Below are positions 50,240 to 61,560 of a stretch of DNA of 64,000 nucleotides, in pieces (within the stretch, counting starts at the first letter, position 1; the number at the start of each line of letters is the position of its first letter). The notes beneath the pieces are model-generated. The model searched no databases and was not told the origin of the DNA. It saw only the letters and a program-made list of their open reading frames with translations. Source of the stretch: Phorcus lineatus. Lineage: Eukaryota; Mollusca; Gastropoda; Trochida; Trochidae. The stretch is taken from NCBI GenBank assembly GCA_921293015.1, contig OV121098.1, forward strand, positions 17,880,161-17,944,160, given 5' to 3'. A program made the position numbers and the translations under genes.

Positions 50240-50620
50240 GATATGTCTTTGGGCGAATCAGTAGAGTGCGATTCTCTCATCTCGGAGATCCCAGGTTTGA
50301 GTCTTCCTGTATGTTGAGATTTTTATTTTCACCCCTGTTACTTTTAACGCCAAACCTTGATCCATGGTCCTTAATGTCACGACACCTTTAATCCTAATTA
50401 TTGATATTATGTCCTTCATAGATATATCTCCCGAATTTTTTTACTCAAGCACAAGTCACTTCAAGGAGAAGGTGAATATGGCTGGGTGAAGCCGAATTGG
50501 TAGAGTTTCTGTCTCAAAACCCGTCAAAGGTCCCGGGTTTAAACCCACCGGATGTGGAAATTAGAATTTTCACTTCTGTTACATTTGTGTTGGAGAAATT
50601 CCAAAATGTTGATAACAAAG
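50240..50620 (+). repeat. Two tRNA-like SINE copies in tandem
   Basis: Near 50250-50310 and 50485-50560, A-box-like starts (CAGTAGAGTGCGATTCTCTC; TTGGTAGAGTTTCTGTCTC) are followed by B-box-like ends (CCCAGGTTTGAGTC; CCCGGGTTTAAACCCACC). Each is followed by the same tail: TTTTCACCCCTGTTACTTTT and TTTTCACTTCTGTTACATTT. A shared non-tRNA tail marks a SINE family rather than tRNA genes. Confidence 0.55.
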
Positions 50621-50747
50621 AAATGTAATAGTTTGTTTGTCACAGTATACCCATCGGAAAGTGATGTAACTGTATACTTTTATTTATCACACATTCAGAA
50701 TCGGATTTAATTTCTAATTTTGCCTTTTTGAGAACTCAAAAAGCAGG

Positions 50748-50973
50748 TCAAGGGTTGTACTGATAGACGTATACTTTTCCTTCGTTGTAGGCTGGCACAA
50801 AGACGTCGAGCTTGTAATCGTTGTCGACGTCGTCTATAGCCATTTGCCCAACCGTACCCTGACCAACGTCCATGAAAGGGGTGAGCGAGTAAGTCCAGTC
50901 GTAAGAAGTGCACAGCAGTACATAGGCCCGGCCGTCGTCGTCCCCTGACACAAGGAAGGGTCGCTTGTACGGG
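50748..50973 (-). CDS. FG-GAP/VCBS gene, terminal exon
   Basis: CAG acceptor at 50974-50976. The first base completes a split codon, then PYKRPFLVSGDDDGRAYVLL, an aromatic strand (CTSYDWTYSLTPF), GQGTVGQMAIDDVDNDYKLD and VFVPAYNEGKVYVYQYNP to TGA. The D-D-V-D-N-D-Y-K-L-D run is a VCBS/FG-GAP acidic loop. Confidence 0.85.
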
Positions 50974-53900
50974 CTGAGTACAAGACAAATGACATGAAAA
51001 TATCAGTGGACTGAATCAAATCATGTGTTCAAATGACCATGAACTTTAACTTGAAGTTAACATTTATGTTAGTGACCGATATTATAATTCCTTTGCAAAA
51101 ATGTTGCAAAACCTTTTGGAAAGTGTCACCGCCAACTTGGTGTTATTGGTAACAATGGAAATTCTGACAATACCAACTGACAACATAAATCAAAACCTTA
51201 TTTTAGGAAAGTGTAACTGAACTTAAAATGTAGTCATTACATATAGTTTCAGCAATAATAAGTGAAGCAACTGGCAGTACTATATGTGTTCAAGTTGAAG
51301 AGACAACGTTTTTTCAAATATTGCTCTTTTAAAACAATTTGATTTTATAGTTTCTCGTTGTTTTTATATTGTGATCTACTTGCACTATGTATTCAATTTC
51401 TGTATATTAAGTTTAATGATACAAAAAATAAATAGAGAAATGAAAAGAGTACAAGTGAGCTCTCCAAACAGATGCAGTGAAAGTAGTTACCTCCCACCTA
51501 ATCTCTGTTACAATTAGGAATTAGGAATCAGCCGCCAACACACCCTAGCAGTTTATACTTACAACACTGGTACCTTCCTTATTATTTTATAATCAAAATG
51601 GTCTTTCAGCTCAACTGACAAATATGTTCTATGATATTCATCACTTGGGGGAGTTCCAAAGAAGTCAATTTGAAGGAAATGAATGGATGATACTTCATGA
51701 TTCTTTCAACCTTGACAAATGTGGAGGTGAAGGAACCTTTAGATGTTCAAGGAAATATGAAACAAAGGATTTTCGGTATTGACTCATTTATAACTTGATG
51801 AAGATATGTCTCTCGATTCCCAATGATTAAAATGTCAGGAGCCACAGAGTCACAAAATCTTCAGTTTATGATACCTATTAATACCTTACTGCGGCTTTTT
51901 ATGTATGCATATGGTTCCTGAGAAAACGAAATATATTAGAAAATCTTTCTTCTAGTCTCCGATTGTAAAGGAGTTTGATTAAAATATTTCCACTTTTACG
52001 GGCTTTTTCTTAGAAGTTTTTAAAGGAATATTGCTAAAGCAGCACTTCCTATTGGTAACAGTTTGGTACAAAAAGAAAAAACACTCACGGCACAATGTAT
52101 TTGATGGGCACGGCGGAACCCGGTGCGCCCTTGCCGGTTCCGCTCTTGCGCGGTTTAAAACCACTCGCCAATAGGTGACGCGTGAACTTGCCCGTCCTGA
52201 AATAGAAAACAGTGTATTATGTACATTATTGTACATCGTATTCTAAACCAAATTGTATTTTTTTGCATATATTTGTAATGTATATCCGCATATGCCGCTG
52301 CTTGCGGCCTGAGTGTAAATAAAGTTCAGTTCAGTTCAGACACTATAACGACTGAAAGCAGACGAAGGGCTGTAGGCCTGAAACAAGTTATTACATCAAA
52401 TCACTAATAAAACAAGGAAAACTAGGTTAAGTAAACAAAGAATAGCCAAAACTTTTGAACGCTGTAGGAAAAAATATATTTAAATATTGGAATCTTTTAA
52501 CTTGATTACGTTGGTCATGCAAATGGTTACATAGTCATTTAAGTCGGGGGCACAGAAAAATTAGATAAACAGACCTCCCCTTTAGATAAAAAAAACTTCG
52601 AAGATGATAAAAGATGTTAAATACGGCTTCAATGAACATTTCACTTTTAACTTTAGTACTAGAACTGCTGTGTTCCCGGACCTGTAAATTAGGGAAGTTC
52701 CGAGCACTCAGTGGCTAAAGGTGTCTATGAATTTACATTAAATATGATGCCATTCGCAAATTAAACGCTGCTCAAGTTGTTGGCGGTTGGTTGACTGGAG
52801 ATACGGACGTGGAGCTCATCTGTCTATCGAGGTGATTCCACAAATATTCAATTGGGTTCATGTCTTGTGAACAAACAGACCACACTTTACGTGCACAATC
52901 ATATTAATTTGTCTTCTGTCAGTCTGGCTGTATGAAGTCTTCATTTGTCTTGGCGGAAGACAATACCACGGGCTGTTGGATGATGAACGGAAGGACTAAT
53001 GGTTACAGAATCTCATCCCTGAGATTGATGTTCCCATTAATGATGACAATCCATGTTTTCATTTAACCATAGATTCCTCCCAGCACTATCACACCTTCTT
53101 TGCCATATACAGAAACAAAGTTTCTTTCTGAACAAAGTTTGGATGTTAATGTTTTCCAGCACATCTGTTTACACGTTGACGGACATCAGCTCTCAACAAA
53201 CAGTATTCACTTTCATCAGAAAAAAGCACACCTATTTCGGACATCCTTAACGTCTGCCTGTTACTTCGGTGTTGTAGCATACTCTCATACCCCAGTCGCC
53301 CGTCTGTCTACTGCTACGACGTTTGAGAGCCGTTGTTACCGTTGTTGTTACAGGGATGAAGCTGTTTCTGAGGTTGATTCCCTTGATGAGCGGTCCTCCT
53401 GGAGCATGGTCATGGGTGGACTCCCACTTCTCGGCCGGTCTGCTGTCTGATCTCTGGCCTGTCTGCCTTATACGTTGAAACATTCAAAGGTTCTTGCGAT
53501 GTTGTAATGAGAAGATTCTTGTCAAGCTCATGCATTGCATTTTTCTTGTGTACTTTTTAATGTTACAATGACTCGTGTGGCATTGTCGTGTGACTCGTGT
53601 GGCAATTATGAGTCTGATTATTGAAGGATGTTTGGTCTATCAGAAGCCCGTTACTGAATGTCAAGTCAATTATCACATTAAGAACAGGTTTGGAATATGA
53701 CTATTGTAACTGGATTAAGTAAAGTGTATCGAAACAATACATTAGAAATTTTTTATAATGTCAACGACTGAAAATGTAGACTGTTTGAACCTAACCATAA
53801 AGGACTACCATAATAAAACTATCACAAAATCGATCATGACAACACGTTATATTTTAAACCATTATCATGTTCTTAAGTTATATTAACAGCTTCAGGAAAA

Positions 53901-56900
53901 TGTTCTTAAAGGTAAGTTAGACTTTGGTAAAAATAAAAATTTAAGTTATGATTATGTTATCAAATGATCCTCAAATTTTGAACACGAAGAGACTAAATAA
54001 TAAGAACTCATCATCTGACCAACACTCTTTGAAACAATGGTAATAAAAGAAGGTAGAATGACGCTAAGCACTCTTTACGCTGTTGAAAAATGTATGCCAA
54101 CCCAAATAGGGCTCATCTCATTATTAGCCTTTATAATAATTTCATCAATCAGTGTCCCATCACATTTACGCATGTGTAAACGACACAATTATGGGCTTAA
54201 TATCATATCTAAATGTTGTGATACCAATTTCTTTATTTCATCGAACGGTTCGCACCGTTGAGTACCCGATTGTATTTGTAGTGTATAATATAAAATCGAA
54301 TTAAGACTTACATAAAATATTATGTTAGAAAGTGTAGACAGTTGTAAACCAAAAACTATAATCACAATTCACATTAATTGCTCTGCTGAGTCTACAGATA
54401 GTACTTATTAACCTGAAATCATCCGGGATCTCATAAGCCAGTACGGTTCCGTTCTTTGCGTCGTTTGTGGTGACGATAAGGCTGGGACGTCCGTTGTTAG
54501 CGATGTCGTTTACCTCGACGTCAAACACTGCGCCGATACTACTGTCAAGGACCCGTGAGTGTATCTAGCAGCAAAAGAAAATACAGTTACTAGACATGAT
54601 CTGCATGGCAACGTTTTAACAAACTTTGCACCAAAGCCGTACTGCTTGTAGAACGGTTCTCTACTGCACACGAAATTTGCCGAGCCCCTCTCGAGGGTTG
54701 AACCCAAGACCTCTTGATCCGAAGCCAAACGCGCTAACACTGTGCACACCGGCCCAAAAGATGAGAAAAATGTACCTTCGGGAAAACCCTAAAACAATTT
54801 TAATCAATCAATTGTTTTCAATATTTTCCCTAAAAGGACTCTGGGTTTCTATACTAAAACATTTACATAGAGTATCTTTTGACGCTTTTTCCTTTTTTCG
54901 AGAAAGCGAATTTGTGTCATGACAGAAGCCATTTTCTGGTACACTGGACCTCCCCTAGTAGACAGCTGATTTGATAAAAGTGAGATTATAGAATAGTCTT
55001 TGGGGTATTTGTGTTTGTGGAGTTTGCATCAAAAGATAACTCCAGAATTTCAAGGATAACGTACTTGTTTGCGTTCCGTACGTGAAATATTTGAAATGTG
55101 AATGACTGTTCTCTTCAAAAGATTTTTCTCAATCTGTGAAATTAAAACCATGTGCGAAAGAAACGTCAACAAAATATTTGCATTTGTCATTTTCTTTTTT
55201 ATGAGCGTGAACATAACTCATTCTCAGGAACAGGTTGCCTGACACTGTTAATTGACATGACAAAAAAGTACATGGGAAGCACATGTTTCTAGAGAAAAAG
55301 ACTCAAATCAGGACAAAACACCCGTATGATCGGCGGATACAAAGCAGCAACAACTTGTTCTTGGGCATCGGTTACCTCATTTTGACAAGAAGAACATGCT
55401 GAAAGTAACGTCAGAGCAAAGAGAGCGAGCAATCGAGATGCTATAACTGGGTACTGCATGTGACCATGTTGCTAGAATCATTACTAGCTCGAAGCAAACA
55501 CTGGGTAGAGTGTTGACGCGTTGCGTGTAGACGGCAGGACAGCAGACAGGTTCAGGAGCGGTAAACCGAAGGTGACCACCCCCATTGAAACAGATATTAC
55601 GGGTGTTTCACCTGAAAAATCATCCACATTGCTCACCGTGACGTCTTCTGCTGCACTCAACCTGAACCATCCAAGCAGCAGATTGACGTTGACCAGACAA
55701 CTGCGGCGGAGTGAGAGAACATCATGTTGTTGCGTCGCGGAGTTTGATCCTTATCGAGGCGTGTCTATGTGTCTCCAGGCGGCGCAGTGAGAGGGCGGAA
55801 GTGTTATGGTGTGGGAAGGAATTTATGTGGACATGAAGACGGATCTGGTAATCATTGCTGGTAAAACTAACCGCCAGAAGCAAAGAATGATGTTCTTATA
55901 GGTTAAAAACAAACGAGGACGTTTTTTTGCACGGGGTAAGCTACTGTTAGATATAAACTCGTGTATGGTCTACTCTTTGATAACTCTTACAAATTCAATT
56001 TGATGCCTTCAATTGCTCTTTGAAATAAGTACTGTTTTGATCACTTTGGTCATTTTAATCAGTTTCTGATACTTGTCAATGATATTTTCACTTACACCCC
56101 TTGGGAAGTTATTTCCTTTATTTTTATTTGAAGGTTATAGGCCATAACCACCATGTGTGCAGGTTGGTTATCTCATAACTACTATGGTCGGTTATGAGTG
56201 AGTACATGAGTTGGGGTTTAACGTGTTTTTTCTAACAACATATCAGTTATTAAACACCTGGGTCGGTTATGAGATGTTTAATGTCTACAAACAAATGGAA
56301 TTGTAAAATTTTGAAATTTCATCAAGCTAGAAATATAAGATTTATAAAGGGCGTCAGTGGGATTCGAACCCAAGGCCTCTCTGTTCGAACGCAGCACCTC
56401 TACCACTTGAGCTAACGAGAATCCTTGTCAGCTGGGGTACTCTTTGTTGTGTCATGTATACACTGATTTCCCCCTGTATATGTATATAGGTAATAGGTTT
56501 TGTATATTTCTGATGTAAAGGATCTAGTTTTTAGCTTTAAAATCTAAAGCAGGCGTGTATTGTAAATATTCTATGGGACTCGTTCTGTCAGAAAACAAAA
56601 AGGCACAAATTGTAAAAATATAACGTTAATAAATGCAATATATATGAGTCATTAAGTTTAGAATTATTTCACGAATGTTCCGCCATAACCGCTCGGCACC
56701 GGTTCATTATTTACTACATGGTCCAACTTGCATCGAGACATATGAACAGGCACGCTAGGAAATAGCTTTAGAAAGACACAAATGCCTATAGACTTATGTA
56801 TAGCCGTGTCGGATACATTTACGCTTAGGGTTAAGACTTGCACAAAACTTAACCTAGAAAATCAGGAAAGAAATTCCAAGCAAACATGTCGTCGTCGAAC

Positions 56901-59900
56901 ATTTTGCTTTCTCACACTGTAATTGTCAAGTATTGAGCCAACTATCGGTTTATCCTTATCTAAACTTAAGAAAACAGTTAAACTCTATCAAAATCATAAT
57001 AAAGGAAACGTCAGGTGCATTCAAACCTTGCCTGCGTATCTTTAGCCAACACATGCCGACCTATGGGAATAGGGGGTAGTCGTTTGATAACTTTCAGTGT
57101 CGCTGACAAAATTATTTCAACATGTATATTTCACAATAATATTAGCAATAAAGCTCTAAATATTAACAATGACGTGGTTTTTATACCATATACTGTATTT
57201 TTTCTCTCAACTCAAAACTGTTATGCTTTATGAAGTTTCCTGAGTTACCTAATAGTTGTGTTCGAGTGAGGAAAGCAAAACAGGTTGTATGGGTGTAGAG
57301 GTCGTGAAGGGTCTAAGGTGAGGTTTGGGGGTAGTGGTTTGGTACAATGTCTCGAGCTGCTATTAATGCTGTATAGAGCTTCTCTTTTGGGAAAAGTGCC
57401 AATCGCTTCCTTGAGTTAGATAAACTATTTCTTTAATAAAGGCAAAATAAGTCCAAATCTTAAATTTGACATCTGTTTGTTTATACTCTCTTAAAACAAA
57501 AAGCTTGAAATAATGAAATATAGAATAGATACACCTTTACCGATTTAGATTAGAATTTACTAAATGTTAAATTTGGGGATGTCTGAATTATGAGAGCGAC
57601 CACATTGAAAATGCTTAGTAATCAAAGAGTTAGTCTGTAACATTAGAGATAATAAATATTGCAGTACTTGAGGAGCTATAGTGGTCATGACACAATCTTC
57701 TCATGTTGAATTTGGTTCCAATATTTATATTTCACTTAAGACTCTTTATGAAGAGGCCACTCTTTAAAGCTGGAGAATAAACGTCTCTAATACATGGACA
57801 CTCTTTAAAATGATTCCGCAAATGTATCTTAAAATAATGAGACTGTCAATAGACTATCAATGAACTTTGTCGTGATGATATTTGTTTGCATACTAATGCG
57901 GCTCATATAAAAAAAATACATATAGTTTCGTGACTTGTATACAATTATTTGTCACAGTGCGTAAGTTATAGTGAGGTTATCTTCCAGGGTAGGGTAGGGT
58001 TAAAACAGCACTGCTGGAGGGAGCAACGAGGACTGGTATACATGTACGTACAAGTGTCGGATCGGTCCAGTCAGGCCCCTCAGTCCAATACACAGCGAGC
58101 TTCTTGCTGAAAAACTGCGCCGTGAAGACACACGCTCGGTATCCATCAGGCGTCTTAAGTCTGCAACAGTAGAACCACTTGCCATACAATACCAATTAAA
58201 ACATCTAGAGAAAATAACTTAAATCAAGATTTTGATTATTTCAATTTTAAGGTGATCATATTTATTTTTTTATGGAGAGGGGAAGAGGGTAAAGATTTCC
58301 AAATAATTTCGAATAAATCCCTTATTGATATTCCACGAAATCAAAGAATGTTTCTCTATTTCATCAAAATATAATACGGATCTTCCTTTTTCCTGCCAGT
58401 CTTAAGCTTTAAGCTCATCTTAAAACAACATTTCTCCTTATTCCCCATATCGGTACTAAAAATTATGAGAAATTGTGAAGAAAACTAAAGGGATTAAAAA
58501 GTTATATGCAATCATATTTGCCCGTGATCTGTATTAACGTTTTGAAGGTCATCAAACATCGAACTGGACTCTAAGAATAGCCCTAAGATTTAAGGTGCCT
58601 GCATTGATTTCGACGTTTCAACGTCTTTGAGTGAGTGAGTCATTGTTTAACTCTGCTTGGGCAATATTTCAGCCATTGGTCGTCAACGTCTTTGAGACCT
58701 TTTCGGTCTTCAATATTTCCTACACGCTCAATTAAAAAGTAACAAACAGTTTCTAGACAATTGTTTGAAAAAAGACACATTGTCTAGAATATTATTGTAT
58801 GCATTTATGCATATGAATAAGGATTTCTTCGAGTAACGAGCTATAAATATAATCTCTCCGTCAAATCTTGAAATTGTCTTAAACTGCGTATCACTGCGTT
58901 GAAGTTGTATTCCTAATTGAATCCCTAGACCAAAGAATCAGACTCTTAGTCATGATTGTTTTACCCAAAGTAATGTTCTAAGTATTGCATTTGTTTCTGC
59001 CTCAAAAAATATATATGGTCATGTAGCCTTTACTATACTTTACTTTGAAATATGTTATATTAAATGCGTACTAACATGCTCTTATAATCGTTCTTTAGAA
59101 TCATTTATGTTAATGTGACTTGATGCGGAGAAGTTTGTGTCAATGAAGTCTTCAGAAATTGACTTCATAAAAACTAAGTGCATTTGTTTGTAAACCAGTG
59201 AGGCCAAGTCTGCATTATTGATTGTTGTGATGTCACCATGGGCTAAATTTAGGTAAGAGTAACATATGCATTTAATATTGCACTGTTGTGCTAGTTGTTA
59301 AACAGCTAAACCAAAAGTTAGCTTACCTCTAACCTTACCCTAACTTCAATACTCAGCAAGACTGTCACATTTTAGTGAACATTGACTTAAGAACAGTAAT
59401 GATATCTAGAATCTATCTTGCCATAGTGATTTGTATAGTAAAACCATTTTTACCTGATGAAATACTACAATGGTATAATTCACCAAATAACATTTGTAAC
59501 GCTGTTACTGTAGGCAACATAAAAAACCTACTGCAATATACAAAGCTACAAAATGTTAATATATTTTGTATTGATGAAGGCGCACGTTTCTGCCAAATAG
59601 TTCATGCCCGACTCAGTCTTGGTGCCGTGTTCTCAATGCACGTACGATTAACGTGTCCAAACTTTTTTATTATAAGAAATGATCTGTATTTATATTCTGA
59701 AGGCTACAGTCTCAACTCTATTTTATATTGAATTCATGTCAAAACTGAATTTATTATACATTGATACTTAAATCTGTCCATTACGTTTGATTAATACACT
59801 GTCTTCGACAAGCAGGTTTCTTTTTTTTCATGGAGAGGTATGAGGGTAAATACAAAGTCCCTAGAATGACAAAGTAAACAAGATCAAATCACCATCGTTT

Positions 59901-61560
59901 TCATTATATTTTTCAAAATAGTCTCCACTGAAATCAATTCATTTGGCCAAAGCTTCATTATGCCCTTCTTGTAGAACTTGGCATCCTTGATCTAAAAAGT
60001 CTTTCAACGGCAGCTATCAGGCGATAGTGAACAGCAAAAACTCGTCCACGTAAATATTTATTTAGATTGGGGAGGAGGAACAATACATTGGTGACAAATC
60101 TGGGGAGAGGGTGGATGTGTAAGAATTTCAAAGCAACATTCGGTCGCGGCAGTGACAGCAACATGCTCTGTGTGGACGGGAGATTTGTCCTCAAGGAGCA
60201 GCACTCTTTCACTGAGCTTCCTTCGCCGATTGGTCTTGTTGGCTGCCGGTAATTGCCTCGGTTCATTGGTATGATATGTCCCGTCGATAATTTGGCCCTT
60301 CTCTAAGTAATCTATGACGATGGTACCCTGACTATTCTTAAAAAACGACGTCATCACCTTTCCAGCAGATGGAACTTGCGTGAACGCTTTTGGGGAATGG
60401 CATGTTTCCACTGTTTGCTTTGCTTTTTAGTATCAAGGCCAAAGTGGTGCACCAACGTGTCATCATGGGTCACTAATCGTTGAAGGAAATTATCCCGGTC
60501 TCCCCTAAATCGAGCCAAAAGTTTCTTTCTAAATACTAGGTAATATTGTTGGGTTTCACCTTTTACAGATCTAATACCCAGTGTCTAAGCTATGTGTCTA
60601 GTGATCACTCGTCATTCTGCAAGCACCATGTCCTGAACAGCATCAAGTTGAACATCACTCGTGGATCTTCTTCGCCGACCAGTTTAAATTCCCCTTGGCA
60701 ACTGTGAATTATGCTAGGGAGTCATAGATTTCCTAAGCAGACATTCCATTCGAGAACAAATACTTGGTGACTGCACGCTTTTTAACATGACTTATTTTCC
60801 CTCTTTCTTCACACTCAGTAGTTGACTGTTACATCATGCAACATCTATGAACGTTTTAATTTACCCTCGTATTCATATTCAATATATGTTTATATCAAAC
60901 ACCTAAAGTAGAGGAAAAGATTAGTTGAAAACACGGTGGTACCTGTAGTGGGTGAAGTAGACGTCGGGCCCCTGGGCGAGCACATGGGGGGTCCAGTGTG
61001 GAGTAGTTGGGGTGAGAGACGGGTTCTCGTACCACAACAGCTCCCCTGCCTCCGAGCCTTGCCGTGCAAATACAGATCAATAGCTGAAGGACCGACACAC
61101 GTGAAGATATATAGGCCGAAAACAAACAATATTGATCATCTTCTATGGCTAACGTCACTAGATCTTTATCGCACTCTTAAATATTAGAGTGAGCATTTTC
61201 TGTAAATCACAATATGAAGTGCATGACAAATATATATGAGAATTCTATATGAGAAATTTAAGTCATCAAGGGTCATCCTGCGTAAAAGTTTCACAAGTAT
61301 TTATATACATTTGATAGCTTTGAGAGACTTGTTACCAAATATTGGTTTCTTGGCCCTACAGGTGAGAGCGTCAAGATCGCCATCACCATCCATGTCCACC
61401 CAGCGAACCCGGTGGTAAAACCAGTGCGTGCTGGATTCCTCGCTGATGGTCAGGCTACCCCCCTCCCCGGATGTATTGACTAGCTGCAGGGACCCGCGCG
61501 TCTTGAAAGGCACCAGGAAACCGTCCGGTATAACAACCACACTTCTGTTGAACACCGAAT
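50748..61560 (-). CDS. FG-GAP/VCBS-repeat protein gene, last six exons
   Basis: Six minus-strand exons (61360-61560, 60943-61057, 58052-58160, 54413-54564, 52089-52196, 50748-50973) join with consistent phases at AG/GT sites and end at a TGA (50748-50750). The roughly 300 residues read as beta-propeller-like FG-GAP/VCBS blades: DMDGDGDLDAL, VNDIANNGRPSLIV, and DDVDNDYKLDVFVPAY carry acidic loops of the calcium-binding integrin-alpha type. Blade motifs GELLWYENP and VSGDDDGRAYVLL also appear. Upstream exons lie outside the window. The exact protein is not recognised; it is likely extracellular. Introns hold several dead transposons. Confidence 0.85.
52089..52196 (-). CDS. FG-GAP/VCBS gene, fifth recognised exon
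   Basis: Acceptor CAG at 52197-52199 and donor GTGAGT at 52083-52088. Reads TGKFTRHLLASGFKPRKSGT and GKGAPGSAVPIKYIVP. The phase fits both neighbouring exons (codon split after AG upstream and after CC downstream). Confidence 0.8.
52230..52345 (+). repeat. 3' tail of a LINE-like repeat with (AGTTC)n end
   Basis: TGCATATATTTGTAATGTAT, GCCGCTGCTTGCGGCCTGAG (a small palindrome) and AATAAAGTTCAGTTCAGTTC at the end. A short pentamer tail after an AATAAA-like word is typical of CR1/L2-type LINE 3' ends. No coding part is attached. Confidence 0.45.
52780..53560 (-). pseudogene. Tc1-like transposase remnant in an intron
   Basis: On the minus strand, FSDESEYCLLRADVRQRV (first catalytic aspartate region of Tc1-type DDE transposases) and NPIEYLWNHLDRQM (block before the final catalytic residue) are readable, with stops and frame changes between. 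An upstream part near 53247-53483 gives damaged N-terminal sequence. It lies in the intron between the fourth and fifth recognised exons. Confidence 0.7.
54413..54564 (-). CDS. FG-GAP/VCBS gene, fourth recognised exon
   Basis: Acceptor TAG at 54565-54567 and donor GT at 54411-54412. Reads IHSRVLDSSIGAVFDVEVND, then IANNGRPSLIVTTNDAKNGT and VLAYEIPDDF. The N-D-I-A-N-N-G-R-P-S-L stretch is the loop-strand unit of an FG-GAP/VCBS repeat. Confidence 0.85.
54627..54757 (-). repeat. Partial tRNA-derived SINE
   Basis: Shares with 43340-43490 the words GTAGAACGGTTCTCTACTGC, TTGCCGAGCCCCT, CCTCTTGATCCGAAGCC and GCGCTAAC, in the same minus-strand orientation. The B box is mutated (GTTGAACCC in place of ATTCGAACC). 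Confidence 0.65.
55370..55900 (+). pseudogene. Tc1-like transposase remnant in an intron
   Basis: Plus strand: LTSEQRERAIEML (helix-turn-helix start), then RSGKPKVTTPIETD, and after further damage GGSVMVWEGIYVDMKTDLVI, the block around the second half of the catalytic core. Order and spacing match Tc1-like transposases. Stops make it inactive. It lies in the intron between the third and fourth recognised exons. Confidence 0.7.
56120..56290. repeat. Short inverted-repeat cluster
   Basis: GGTTATGAG occurs near 56193 and 56268 and its complement CTCATAAC near 56173. TAGGCCATAACCACCATG and GGTCGGTTATGAG recur with GAGTGAGTACATGAGTTGGG, a SINE-tail-like stretch. It adjoins the tRNA-tailed repeat at 56345. 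Its identity is unclear. Confidence 0.4.
56345..56720 (-). repeat. Repeat element with tRNA-like tail, copy B
   Basis: In minus orientation it starts AATAATGAACCGGTGCCGAG, followed by a 300-bp AT-rich body with TATATACATATACAG and GACATGACACAA. It ends in a tRNA-like module: TTCTCGTTAGCTCAAGTGGT (A box), an anticodon-arm-like GTGCTGCGTTCGAACAGAG, and GGGTTCGAATCCCACTG (B box). It is the better preserved of two copies. Whether the module is a pseudo-tRNA or a working pol III promoter is open. Confidence 0.65.
56721..58051. other. Intronic sequence, no feature recognised
   Basis: Intron of the FG-GAP/VCBS gene. The short plus-strand frame at 57015-57233 has no motif. Confidence 0.4.
58052..58160 (-). 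CDS. FG-GAP/VCBS gene, third recognised exon
   Basis: Acceptor CAG at 58161-58163 and donor GTACGT ending at 58051. Reads LKTPDGYRACVFTAQFFSKK and LAVYWTEGPDWTDPTL. The first base completes the codon split at the previous exon. Confidence 0.8.
58620..58690 (+). repeat. SINE tail fragment (GAGTGAGTGAGT...)
   Basis: TTTGAGTGAGTGAGTCATTG, TTTAACTCTGCTTGGGCAAT and ATTTCAGCCAT resemble the 3' part of abundant gastropod SINEs with GTGAGTGAGT-TTTAACGCC-CAATATTCCAGC. That comparison is from memory. Only about 70 bp is present. Confidence 0.4.
58700..59879. other. Intronic sequence, no feature recognised
   Basis: The plus-strand frame at 59375-59731 is open for 118 codons but shows no recognisable domain and lies inside an intron of the opposite-strand gene. 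I do not call it a gene. Confidence 0.4.
59880..60850 (-). pseudogene. mariner transposase remnant in an intron
   Basis: Minus-strand words follow mariner transposases: TLVHHFGLDTKKQSKQWKHA, SKGTYHTNE-like GTYHTNEPRQ, FLLPNLNKYLRGRVF, and ALAKWIDFSGDYFEK near the C terminus. Several stops and frameshifts are present. It lies in the intron between the second and third recognised exons. Confidence 0.75.
60943..61057 (-). CDS. FG-GAP/VCBS gene, second recognised exon
   Basis: Acceptor AAG at 61058-61060 and donor GT at 60941-60942. Reads SEAGELLWYENPSLTPTTPH and WTPHVLAQGPDVYFTHY. The first two bases complete a codon begun by T at the end of the previous exon. GELLWYENP is a common FG-GAP/VCBS blade motif. 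Confidence 0.85.
61360..61560 (-). CDS. FG-GAP/VCBS gene, first recognised exon
   Basis: Acceptor CAG at 61561-61563 and donor GT at 61358-61359. Reads SVFNRSVVVIPDGFLVPFKT, then LQLVNTSGEGGSLTISEESS, and THWFYHRVRWVDMDGDGDLD followed by ALT. D-M-D-G-D-G-D-L-D is a calcium-binding loop. The exon starts inside a codon, so further exons lie upstream, beyond this window or unrecognised. Confidence 0.85.

Noticed and set aside
50240..50620. Functional tRNA genes
   Set aside because: A- and B-box words are present but the acceptor stems do not close, and both have a common SINE-like tail.
59375..59731. 118-codon plus-strand frame
   Set aside because: No recognisable domain, sits in an intron of a well-supported minus-strand gene, AT-rich composition allows chance open frames.
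61301..61360. Extension of the first recognised FG-GAP exon past 61360
   Set aside because: The frame stays open, but a GT donor at 61358-61359 joins in phase with the next exon, and residues beyond it leave the family pattern.
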